Shown: positions 6,959 to 12,807 of the stretch, piece by piece
How the letters are laid out: every line of letters starts with the position of its first letter
Position numbering within the stretch: position 1 is the first letter of the stretch
From: Halobacteriales archaeon QS_9_68_42
GTDB lineage: Archaea; Halobacteriota; Halobacteria; Halobacteriales; Haloarculaceae
Assembly (NCBI GenBank): GCA_003022905.1
Contig: PXSE01000083.1
Location: forward strand, 1-13,573
Direction: 5' to 3'
DNA length: 13,573 bases
Program-made: the position numbers and the translations under genes
Notes under the pieces: model-generated
Databases searched by the model: none
Told to the model about the DNA's origin: nothing
Seen by the model: the letters and a program-made list of their open reading frames with translations, nothing else

Positions 6959-7468
6959 ATGGCGGAGAACGACACGGTCGGAATGTCGGAGATCGAAGAC
7001 CAGGGCTCGAACTCCCTGGCCGGTATCGTCGTCGACGGCATAATCGGGGCCGTCGGCGGCGCCGTCGGCACCGGACTGATGACGCTCGTGTTCATGGCGG
7101 CGTCGACGCTCGGCGGCTTCGAACTCACCTCCTTCGAAATCCTCGCCGAGATGAGTGGCCTCGTGGCGCTCGCTCCCGAATACGCCAACGCCATTGGCTA
7201 CGTCATTTTCCTGCTCGGGGGGATGGTGACGTGGCCGCTGCTTTTTGCCTCGCTGGGCCGGTACCTCCCCGGGGAGACGTTCGCAAAGGCCGGCGTCTTC
7301 TACGGGTTCGTCCTCTGGACCGGGTTCGTCCTCGCGTTCTACACCGGCTACTCCGGAATCCAACTGCCGCTGTACGTTGTCGCCTCGCTCGTCGCCCACC
7401 TCGCTTACGGGTTCGGCCTCGGGTCGGTGCTGGACTATCTCGGCGAGCGCGAACAGCCGCTGGTGTAA
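6959..7468 (+). CDS. Four-helix membrane protein (resembles DUF6789)
   Basis: A 169-aa membrane protein. A short polar N-terminus (MAENDTVGMSEIEDQ) precedes four hydrophobic helices: about residues 20-45 (Gly-rich, VVDGIIGAVGGAVGTGLMTL), 78-97 (VIFLLGGMVTWPLLFASLG), 107-126 and 133-154. The Gly-rich first helix, the TWPLLFASLGxYLPG block and the VAHLAYGFGLGSVLDYL ending resemble a haloarchaeal family I know as DUF6789; no function is established. The start at 6959 is chosen from the TATA box just upstream; an internal ATG at 6983 is possible. The stop codon is followed within five bases by the structured element beginning at 7473, so that element may have inserted right behind this gene. Confidence 0.75.
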   Translation: MAENDTVGMSEIEDQGSNSLAGIVVDGIIGAVGGAVGTGLMTLVFMAASTLGGFELTSFEILAEMSGLVALAPEYANAIGYVIFLLGGMVTWPLLFASLGRYLPGETFAKAGVFYGFVLWTGFVLAFYTGYSGIQLPLYVVASLVAHLAYGFGLGSVLDYLGEREQPLV

Positions 7469-7472
7469 ACTA

Positions 7473-7522
7473 CCCCGCCCTACGTCGCTCACCCACAGGG
7501 GGGTCGCTCGTTGAGGGCGGGG
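7473..7522. repeat. Left-end inverted repeat of the gene-free element
   Basis: CCCCGCCCT and its exact complement AGGGCGGGG are separated by 32 nt that include GTCGCTC twice (7484-7490 and 7503-7509). It starts five bases after a stop codon. It could act as a terminator for the preceding gene, but no T-run follows; haloarchaeal TnpB elements have comparable G/C-rich ends, which I find the better reading. Confidence 0.6.
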
Positions 7523-7906
7523 CGTTCCCACAGCGGTTTCGGCCCTGCCCCCGTGCATGGACGAGGCGCGACCTTCGTTGCAGTCGCGTCATCCCGGCCG
7601 AACAGCGCACGTCGCGTTGCGACGCCGTCTTGGGATTGATCCGGACGGTCTGCGACACTCCTGCTTCAATTGTCGGTGTCCACGATGTGGCCCCGACATC
7701 AGGGGACGGTTTACCTGCGCCCCACCTCGCCGGGGCTTGTACCTGCCGAGGCTTGCACGGGCGGGTTATGAGTGGCCTCTTTAAAAGGGTATGGTCTCAA
7801 ACCCGTTGCCAGCACCACGCATACCGAGAGTCTCCATTCGTGTCGGCTTCTGCGCGCGGGCTTTGCCCTCTCGCATGGTCCGCGGAACTCCGTTCCGCGC
7901 TATCCC

Positions 7907-8027
7907 CCCCACCCGACTCGCTTGTGTTTCCGCCGGGGGCCGCAAGCACTGGGCTCTCTCCTCACGGGCCGCAGGTCCGTTCGAATGGACAGAGGAATCT
8001 GCGATTCCTCACGACTTGAGGGTGGGG
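7907..8027 (+). ncRNA. Possible solo omega-RNA-like scaffold
   Basis: An outer 8-bp stem (CCCCACCC 7907-7914 with GGGTGGGG 8020-8027) encloses the palindrome 7975-7990 and the hairpin 7992-8010, in the sense orientation of the inferred tnpB tail. A closed outer stem around two hairpins also follows the stop of the nearby tnpB. I infer an omega-RNA-type scaffold; transcription is not shown by the sequence. Confidence 0.3.
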
Positions 8028-8050
8028 CCTCCGTCTTGAATTAGGTGATG

Positions 8051-8127
8051 GTGACTGCTGTGAGTTATTTCGGTATCAACTGCACGCAGTCATGCGGTCG
8101 TACCGGTAAACCAGTCACAGCAATTAC
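8051..8127. repeat. Imperfect 13-bp inverted repeat behind the gene-free element
   Basis: GTGACTGCTGTGA (8051-8063) pairs with TCACAGCAATTAC (8115-8127), with 11 of 13 positions complementary. The spacer holds a smaller palindrome, ACTGC-AC-GCAGT. It lies between the element and the DUF1328 stop codon. It may be a terminator-like fold or the scar of a second small insertion. Confidence 0.4.
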
Positions 8128-8169
8128 TGTAGGGGTCTTCGCCTCGCTATCGCCGTAATCGTCCTCTCG

Positions 8170-8388
8170 TCAGAGAATGAACGAGACGATAGCCAGAACG
8201 ATGAATATGATGACGAGCCATTTGGCGATCTCCATGCTGAGGCCGGCAACCCCGCGGGCACCGAAAACCCCCGCAACGACCGCAAGTATCAGAAACAGGA
8301 TCGCGAGTTCGATGAACCCTCCTCCGAGCTGCAGGGGAGCTGACTGTGCCGGTGCCGTCATATCGGGGGCTACTTGACCGAGCGCCAT
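8170..8388 (-). CDS. DUF1328-family small membrane protein
   Basis: A 72-aa protein with two hydrophobic helices. The first, about residues 24-42 ([19 protein letters not shown]), is followed by the family motif [17 protein letters not shown] and a second helix, [13 protein letters not shown], running to the C-terminus. This matches DUF1328 (YtjA-like) peptides of bacteria and archaea, whose function is unknown. The N-terminal 20 residues are extra compared with bacterial members. The start at 8388 is the only ATG giving both helices. A TATA-like box at 8443-8450 is about 55-60 nt upstream, so this mRNA would have a leader of roughly 30 nt, unlike most genes here; no clear ribosome binding site is visible. 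Confidence 0.85.
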   Translation of the reverse strand: MALGQVAPDMTAPAQSAPLQLGGGFIELAILFLILAVVAGVFGARGVAGLSMEIAKWLVIIFIVLAIVSFIL

Positions 8389-8442
8389 ACAGTATCACCG
8401 CAGGAGGGGGTGATTATTGCTACTGCTTGATGAATCAGGCTG

Positions 8443-8450
8443 TTTATATA
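8443..8450 (-). promoter_or_regulatory. TATA box upstream of the DUF1328 gene
   Basis: The minus strand reads TATATAAA, 55-62 nt upstream of ATG 8388. It is the best TATA match in this gap and predicts a short 5' leader. Confidence 0.4.
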
Positions 8451-8539
8451 GGTGTTTCAATATGCAACGCTAAGTTCGAGACTCGCGTTCTGCATCTTGT
8501 ACGCCGCTCGAAATGTCCGTCGGAATTGGTTGGAACGCA

Positions 8540-8605
8540 GGCGGCCGCAGGCCGCCGAGTTGCTGTAGCGCGCGAACTGAAGCGAAGCGGAAGGAGCACG
8601 CGCTA
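8540..8605. repeat. Intergenic hairpin pair between purF and the DUF1328 gene
   Basis: GGCGGCC-GCA-GGCCGCC forms a 7-bp stem with a three-base loop (8540-8556). TAGCGCG (8566-8572) pairs with CGCGCTA (8599-8605) and is followed by TTTT on the + strand. The T-run is on the strand opposite to both neighbouring genes, so this is not an obvious terminator for them. The remainder of the 276-nt gap (8389-8664) shows no gene. Confidence 0.4.
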
Positions 8606-8664
8606 TTTTCCTCACGTTTTTGTCGGCCGCTCGGCGGCGGCGAACGGTCGTGTGAAGGTGGGTG

Positions 8665-10057
8665 CTAGTCGTCAGCGATGCCGGCCTGTGCGCCGTCGAT
8701 GTCGGGGCGGGCGATGTCGCGGTCGGTGGCCTCCCCCTCGATGTCGTAGGGGTACTCGCCGGTGACACAGCCGAGACAGAGGTCCGCCTGCGACTCCTCA
8801 AGGGCCGCCGCGATGGCGCCGACCGAGAGGTACGACAGCGAGTCGGCGTCGATTTCCTCGCAGATCTCCTCGACGTTGCGGCCGGCGGCGATGAGCTCAT
8901 CGCGGGAGGCCATGTCGATGCCCATGTAGCAGGGGGCGACGATGGGCGGGGCGCCGATGCGCATGTGGACCTCTTCGGCGCCGCTCGATAACGTCCTTGA
9001 TGGGGTTGAGCTTCAGCCGGACGGCCCGCTCGCGGGCGTCCTGGGTCGGCATAATGAACGTGCGGCCGACGTAGCGGTTCTTCATCAGGCCCTCGGCGAA
9101 CTCGACGTCGGCGCCGTGCTCCTGGGCGGCGTCGGCGTACCCGGAGGCAAAGGCGCGCCCGGAGTCCGGCACCGGTAGCACGACGTCGGTGTCGACGCCA
9201 CCCTCGTCCCAGAGCTTGCGGCCGAGCTCACGGCGGACGTCGTACACCAGTTCGTCGTCGATGCGGGAGTCCGGCCGCGCGAAGTAGACGTGCTCGAAAA
9301 AGCAGTGGGCGGTGTTGTCGGCCTCGAACAGCCGATAGGAGTCGAACCCCGAGCCGTCGGACTGGAGGACGACCAGTTCGCCCGGTTCGACGTCGCGGAC
9401 CAGTTCGCCGTCGAGGACGTCGATGGCGGCCGACTCGGAGGCGAGCATGTAGCCGTCGTCGAGCTTCCCGATGCAGAGCGGCCGGTTGCCCTGCGGGTCC
9501 CGAACCCCGAGGACGGTATCGTCGTGGGTGATAGCCAGCGAGTAGGAGCCGTGAATCCGGTTCATCGTCCGCTTGACGGCGCGGACGAGGTCCGCCTCCA
9601 GCAGGTTGCGGGCGAGGTCGTGGGCGATGACCTCGGTGTCGCCGTCGCTGGTGAAGGCGTGACCCTTCGCGGCCAGTTCCTCGCGGACCTCCTCGGTATT
9701 GACCAGGTTGCCGTTGTGGCTCAGGCCGAGCGACCCGGACTTGAACGACACGGAGAACGGCTGGGCACAGCAGGAGTCGACGCTACCGGCCGTCGGGTAC
9801 CGGACGTGGCCGATGCCGTTCGGCCCGTTCAGCGACTCGATGGCGTCGGCGTCGAAGGCGTCGCCGACCAGCCCCATCTCGACGTGGCCGTGCTGCTGGA
9901 AGCCGTCGTGGGTGACGATGCCCGCCGACTCCTGGCCGCGGTGCTGGAGCGCGTACAGTGCGTAGTATAACGGTCGTGCCGCCTTTCGACCGTCGAGCGA
10001 GACGCCGACGACGCCGCACTTCTCGGTTGGCCCCTCCGGGTGCCGCCCGTCTGGCAT
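8665..10057 (-). pseudogene. purF: Amidophosphoribosyltransferase, broken at the PRPP-binding loop
   Basis: PurF makes phosphoribosylamine from PRPP and glutamine, the first step of purine synthesis. The Ntn-type glutaminase half is complete: the catalytic Cys is C14 in EKCGVVGVS after a short propeptide, then ALQHRGQESAGI, GHVRYPTAGS, SHNGNLVN, GDTEVIAHDLA, GVRDPQGNRPLCIGK and ASESAAID. The transferase half continues through VPDSGRAFASGYADAA, KNRYVGRTFI and LKLNPIKDVIE, then loses frame near 8982. The correct continuation, GAEEVHMRIGAPPIVAPCYMGIDM, is in another frame and runs to the stop at 8665. The missing part is the VIDDSIVRGTT PRPP loop and helix, about 27 codons. The span of 1393 nt plus 80 gives about 490 aa, the expected length. 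As read it cannot be functional as a transferase. Confidence 0.9.
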
Positions 10058-10080
10058 GCCCGGGTGTCGGTCGTCCAGCG

Positions 10081-10089
10081 GTAAAAACC
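10081..10089 (-). promoter_or_regulatory. TATA box for purF
   Basis: The minus strand reads GGTTTTTAC, 24-32 nt before ATG 10057, at leaderless spacing. A second TATA-like stretch (TATACAC on the minus strand, near 10126-10133) lies further upstream next to an inverted repeat. Confidence 0.55.
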
Positions 10090-10132
10090 CACTCCATCGT
10101 GCGTGATAGACCGGTCAGCACGACCGTGTATA

Positions 10133-10146
10133 TGCACGTTCGTGCA
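10133..10146. promoter_or_regulatory. Inverted repeat upstream of purF, possible operator
   Basis: TGCACG-TT-CGTGCA, two 6-bp arms separated by two bases, abuts an upstream TATA-like stretch in the purF-L37e gap. The symmetry fits a dimeric regulator site, but nothing else in the window identifies a regulator. Confidence 0.3.
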
Positions 10147-10261
10147 ACTCCCCGCGACGCCTTGTCTTCCGCCGGTCCCGCCCTGTGGCGTCGGAGCGCG
10201 GCGGCGTCGTACTCGTCGCTGTCGGGTCTGCGGAGAACGGGAGAAGCGCGGTCGCGGTCGG

Positions 10262-10435
10262 TTACTCGCCCTGTTTGGACTGCCACGCGTAGTCGCGCCG
10301 CTTTGCGGTCTTGCCGAAGCCACAGGAGGCACACACCTTCTTCTTCGAGTGGTAGGATTTCTCGCCGCAGCGGCGGCACTTGACGTGGGTCGTCTTGTTC
10401 TTCTTGCCCTGGCTCGGGGTCCCGGCTCCGGTCAT
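10262..10435 (-). CDS. rpl37e: 50S ribosomal protein L37e
   Basis: A 57-aa basic zinc-ribbon protein of the large ribosomal subunit: [20 protein letters not shown] opens the protein, the zinc ligands lie in CRRCG and CASCG (C20, C23, C35, C38), and the tail reads [13 protein letters not shown]. This is the standard archaeal L37e length and ending. The ATG (10433-10435) overlaps the TGA of the LSm gene as ATGA. The LSm-L37e pair is widely conserved in archaea, so both are probably expressed together from the promoter at 10642. Confidence 0.97.
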   Translation of the reverse strand: MTGAGTPSQGKKNKTTHVKCRRCGEKSYHSKKKVCASCGFGKTAKRRDYAWQSKQGE

Positions 10436-10617
10436 GGTCGTATCGAAACGACGTTGTCGCCGCGGATAATCGTTACGTTGTCGCCCTCCTCGAGGACGAG
10501 GTTCATGTGCTGGTCGTAGCCCGCGAGCACGCCGTCGAAAGCTTCGCCGCCCTTCAGAGTGACGTTCACCTCGGATCCGAGGGTCTCCTCGAGCACGTCG
10601 AGTGGCCGGTTTGTCAT
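10432..10617 (-). CDS. lsm: LSm (Sm-like) RNA-binding protein
   Basis: A 61-aa minimal Sm fold that forms a heptameric RNA-binding ring. Sm1 is recognisable as [28 protein letters not shown] (residues 17-44), with the D-x-x-M-N-L signature. Sm2 is [10 protein letters not shown] (50-59), with the R-G-D/N core that contacts RNA. The short length is typical of haloarchaeal LSm. The start at 10617 is supported by a strong TATA box 25-30 nt upstream. It is followed by rpl37e with an ATGA overlap. The TnpB element is inserted about 65 bp upstream of its start, beyond the core promoter. Confidence 0.96.
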   Translation of the reverse strand: MTNRPLDVLEETLGSEVNVTLKGGEAFDGVLAGYDQHMNLVLEEGDNVTIIRGDNVVSIRP

Positions 10618-10641
10618 GTAACCGACCGCACACGCCGGCAG

Positions 10642-10647
10642 TATAAA
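10642..10647 (-). promoter_or_regulatory. TATA box of the LSm-L37e operon
   Basis: TATAAA on the + strand reads TTTATA on the minus strand, 25-30 nt upstream of ATG 10617. It is a consensus haloarchaeal TATA box for a leaderless transcript. Confidence 0.75.
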
Positions 10648-10676
10648 CGCACCGGGTTCGGCGGGCCGCCGCCAGC

Positions 10677-10681
10677 TTGAT
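10677..10681 (+). other. TTGAT flank, probable insertion target/TAM of the TnpB element
   Basis: TTGAT lies directly before the inferred left end of the element. It is identical to the target pentamer I know for ISDra2, an IS200/IS605 relative. Single occurrence, so chance is possible. Confidence 0.5.
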
Positions 10682-10693
10682 ACAGCGAGGGAA

Positions 10694-10713
10694 TCCCGGC
10701 GTTCACGCCGGGA
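10694..10713 (+). repeat. Left-end hairpin of the TnpB element
   Basis: TCCCGGCG (10694-10701) and CGCCGGGA (10706-10713) form a perfect 8-bp stem with loop TTCA, preceded by GGAA and starting 13 bases after TTGAT. Hairpins close to the end are the recognition feature of IS200/IS605 transposases. Confidence 0.7.
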
Positions 10714-10773
10714 GGGAATCGCGTACGCTCCACGTAACAATCAGCGAGATTGTCGCCTACCCGAATACCGACC

Positions 10774-10801
10774 GTAAGTGTTTAGTTACATACGCACTTA
10801 C
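10774..10801 (+). promoter_or_regulatory. TATA box bracketed by an inverted repeat: candidate operator of the RHH-tnpB unit
   Basis: GTAAGTG (10774-10780) is repeated in inverse as CACTTAC (10795-10801). Between the arms lies TTTAGTTA (10781-10788), the best TATA match, ending 22 nt before GTG 10810 and so at leaderless distance from that codon. A dimeric DNA-binding protein on both arms would block TBP access, so autoregulation by the RHH-like product encoded just downstream is a natural inference. Confidence 0.5.
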
Positions 10802-10809
10802 ACAACTCT

Positions 10810-10950
10810 GTGCGAACGGATGTAGACATGGAGCGGGACGGCGACCTACACGAACGGGTCAAGCGGTACGCCCGTGAGAATGGTATCCGTCACCCGCGAG
10901 CATACCGCGAGCTAATCGAAAAGGGATTAGACGCCACCGATGCCGACTAA
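10810..10950 (+). CDS. Small ribbon-helix-helix-like protein overlapped by tnpB
   Basis: A 46-aa peptide from GTG 10810 (40 aa if ATG 10828 is used). The core DLHERVKRYARENGIRHPRA followed by YRELIEKGL has the two-helix pattern of ribbon-helix-helix repressors and antitoxins; a short strand (RTDVDMER) precedes it if the GTG is the start. The GTG is preferred because the TATA-like TTTAGTTA sits about 27 nt upstream. The last 11 bases overlap the tnpB start region: ATG of tnpB at 10940, this stop at 10948-10950. The two are therefore likely translated in a coupled way. It is too short to act as an enzyme; a DNA-binding regulator of the element is the likely role. I know of no experimental work on it. 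It could also be an antitoxin remnant. Confidence 0.6.
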   Translation: MRTDVDMERDGDLHERVKRYARENGIRHPRAYRELIEKGLDATDAD

Positions 10951-12181
10951 GACGCTTGAAGCAACACTCGCGCCGCCGACGGCCCACAAGGAGCGAAAGC
11001 TACAGGAAATCCACGACCTGTATCACAAAGGACTACACGAGGCGTTTGAGGCCGGTGCTGAAACGCAGTCGGCAGTCAACGACATTGTGACACCATACGA
11101 CCTGCCGTATCAGGTCAAAGACGCACTCAAAAACTACGTGCCGTCATTGGACGACGCATAGGACTTGAGCGACACCCACCCAACACGGATGGTGAACCGT
11201 GCCGCTCGCTTCGGCTACTCGGCGGACCGAACACACAGCTACGTGTGGGAGGTTCCCCAACCCAGCCACGGCCCGAATTTCTGGATACCGCTTCGTATCA
11301 ACCCCGAACAGGAGCAACTGTGGGCAGACTTGCTGGCTGGAAACGTATCACCCGGTCAACTCCAACTGATACAGAATCGCACATCATGGACACTGCACGT
11401 CGCTGTCGAGTATTCTGCCGAAGACCCCGGCTACGATACCGACAGCGACGACGTGATGCACATCAGACTGGACATTGGTGAATCGTCTCTTATTATGGGC
11501 TGTGCCCTCACGGACGGTTCACCGACCCGCCCGTTTGTGTGTGACGGGGGCCGTGCCAAGCATCTCCGTAAAGAGATGCACACCACCCTGAAACGACTCC
11601 AAGAGCGTGACGCCGCAGAATGGCGGATTGACGAGCGATTCGACCACTACCAGAATGCACTCACTGACATCATCGAGAAGGCGTCCCGAAAGGCCGTTGA
11701 GTACGCCCGGCAATTCGAAAAGCCGGTGCTGGTATTGGAAGATTTGATGTACATCCGCGAGTCGCTGGACTGTGGCAAATTCATGAACCGGCGACTCCAC
11801 GCATGGGCGTTCGCTCGATTGCAGGACCGGATAGAAGACAAAGCCACCGGAGCCGGAATCCCGACGATGTACATTAATGCGGCGTACACGTCGCAGACCT
11901 GCCACGAGTGCGGTCACATTGGCTATCGAGACAGTGGCGGAGAGTTCCACTGTACGAACGAGGAGTGCCACATCACGACGTTCGAGGGTGACATAAACGG
12001 CGCTATCAATATTGCACAGCGGGCAGACCCATGGGGAGAGAGCGTGCCACTGAAACCGGCAGGCGATGACTCGCCTCGGGATGGGAGTGCCTGTGACAGC
12101 ACCACGACCCACACTGAGCAGAGCCAACCAGAGCAAATGACGCTCAGTGAGTTCGGGTCGAAACCCACTGCCAGCGATTAG
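10940..12181 (+). pseudogene. tnpB: TnpB RNA-guided nuclease, interrupted by one in-frame amber codon
   Basis: The frame covers 413 codons, with TAG at codon 74 (11159-11161) the only interruption. The N-terminal piece (MPTKTLEATLAPPTAHKERK to NYVPSLDDA) is the usual start of a haloarchaeal TnpB, and the second piece continues in the same frame. In full numbering the RuvC triad is intact: D178 in RLDIGESS, E267 in LVLEDLM and D351 in EGDINGAINIA. The zinc ribbon has C321, C324, C338 and C343. The TAG is one transition away from CAG (Gln). Without readthrough or suppression, translation stops at 73 aa; reinitiation at TTG 11165 would give a 338-aa protein lacking the N-terminal guide-RNA-binding part. 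TnpB relatives cut DNA next to a TAM using an omega RNA made from the element's right end. Confidence 0.9.
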
Positions 12182-12203
12182 CTGGTATTTCCACGCAAGG
12201 AAG

Positions 12204-12270
12204 CCGCGCCGTCGCCGGGCTACGCCCGGCTGCCTGAGGGAGCTTCGCTCCCTCTTCGTTTACGGCGCGG
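12204..12270 (+). ncRNA. Right-end folded region, probable omega-RNA 3' scaffold
   Basis: Starting 22 nt after the tnpB stop, CCGCGCCGT (12204-12212) pairs with ACGGCGCGG (12262-12270). Inside are two perfect hairpins: GCCGGGC-TAC-GCCCGGC (12214-12230) and GAGGGAGC-TTC-GCTCCCTC (12236-12254). Together they make a three-way junction, followed by AGGATATCAC to the element edge. TnpB omega RNAs are read from this end, with the guide formed by the bases beyond the edge. Here those would be 12281-12300. Structure is directly visible; RNA function is inferred from the family. Confidence 0.6.
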
Positions 12271-12292
12271 AGGATATCACCTGCGGGTGTCT

Positions 12293-12760
12293 CTACCGAT
12301 TCGTTACATTGTCGTCCTCCTCGCCGTCGACGTCCAGCCGTCCCGAGGCGTACCGGCCGACGCGCCGGAGCTTCCGCACCTGCGGCATTTTGTAAACGGT
12401 GACGGCCAGCGAGGAGGCCCCGAGCAGACCCATGAACAACAGGCCTGCGGCCAGCAGTCCGTTGCCGGCCGTCCACTGGGTGAACGCGAAGTAGAAGAAG
12501 CCAACACTGAACACTGCCTCGATTTCGGCCTCCAGTAGCGATATCATCTCGTCGAATCGGTCGAGGCGGGCGTCGACGGCCCGCAGCGCCTCGTCGGCGT
12601 CCTCGACGGCCCGCTGTGCTTCGGTCTCGACCTCCTCGACCCGGTCGAGCGTCTCGTTGACCTCCGCGATTAGTTCCTCTACGTCGGTCAGCGCGTCGAC
12701 GAACTCGTCGTCGCCGAGCAAACCTACCATCCTGAGCGCGTTCCCGAGGTCGGAACTCAT
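12293..12760 (-). CDS. Coiled-coil membrane protein of unknown function
   Basis: A 155-aa protein. Residues about 20-78 are heptad-rich and acidic (LTDVEELIAEVNETLDRVEEV and onward to RLDRFDEMISLLEAEIEAV), forming a predicted coiled coil. Two hydrophobic helices follow at about 82-93 and 98-120 (GLLAAGLLFMGLLGASSLAV), then a basic-to-acidic cytoplasmic tail ending EEDDNVTNR. This pattern suggests a membrane-anchored oligomer; I do not recognise a named family. The start at 12760 is the first ATG of the frame and lies 47 nt downstream of the M42 peptidase stop, so the two may be co-transcribed. The stop is only 13 bp from the right edge of the TnpB element, so the insertion has replaced its natural downstream region but not its coding end. 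Confidence 0.75.
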   Translation of the reverse strand: MSSDLGNALRMVGLLGDDEFVDALTDVEELIAEVNETLDRVEEVETEAQRAVEDADEALRAVDARLDRFDEMISLLEAEIEAVFSVGFFYFAFTQWTAGNGLLAAGLLFMGLLGASSLAVTVYKMPQVRKLRRVGRYASGRLDVDGEEDDNVTNR

Positions 12761-12807
12761 ACGTCCACGAGGGGTCGGCGGGTCTTCGTCCTTGCGCCGA
12801 CGGCGAC

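Larger units (their letters stand above)
7473..8044 (+). mobile_element. Gene-free structured element, likely a TnpB-less IS200/IS605 remnant
   Basis: This is the longest gene-free stretch of the window (7469-8169). Its left edge has a 9-bp inverted repeat (CCCCGCCCT 7473-7481, AGGGCGGGG 7514-7522). Its right third holds several stable hairpins: 7881-7888/7892-7899 with a TCC loop, 7975-7990 (near-palindrome around TTCGAA) and 7992-7999/8003-8010 with a TGC loop. The last two are enclosed by an outer stem 7907-7914/8020-8027. The intact TnpB element at 10682-12280 has a similar arrangement after its tnpB stop. The frame ending at TAG 8042-8044 (about the last 35 codons, ending SSRLEGGASVLN) reads like the C-terminal tail seen in some haloarchaeal TnpB proteins, from memory. 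I infer a deletion derivative or MITE carrying the ends and RNA scaffold without transposase. The boundaries are approximate. Confidence 0.5.
10682..12280 (+). mobile_element. IS200/IS605-type (IS1341-like) element with tnpB and no tnpA
   Basis: The inferred element begins after TTGAT at 10681 with a left-end hairpin (10694-10713), carries a small RHH-like gene and tnpB, and ends after a folded region (12204-12270) at ATCAC (12276-12280). No Y1 transposase (tnpA) is present, so movement would need TnpA in trans. Base composition is visibly lower in G+C than the flanks, a sign of transfer. It sits between two minus-strand genes: the coiled-coil membrane gene ends 13 bp from the right edge, and the LSm promoter is about 35 bp from the left edge. 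The ends are inferred by analogy with ISDra2 (TTGAT left, TTCAC right) and could be off by a few bases. Confidence 0.65.

Noticed and set aside
7473..7522. Inverted repeat as an intrinsic terminator of the membrane protein gene
   Set aside because: The loop is 32 nt and no T-run follows. Archaeal termination relies mainly on T-tracts, so an element end is the better explanation.
6739..8019. 426-residue open frame on the + strand across the four-helix membrane gene and the gene-free element
   Set aside because: It is out of frame with the membrane protein, is Arg-rich, and shows no domain. Its length reflects lack of A/T-rich stops.
9290..9970. 226-residue open frame antisense to purF
   Set aside because: It mirrors the purF codons in the complementary frame and has no motif of its own.
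11159..11161. TAG in tnpB as a pyrrolysine codon
   Set aside because: Pyrrolysine use is not expected in haloarchaea and no Pyl genes are visible. A CAG-to-TAG change explains it more simply.
12293..12295. Stop codon of the coiled-coil gene created by the TnpB insertion
   Set aside because: The stop lies 13 bp outside the inferred right end of the element, so the coding end appears to be native.
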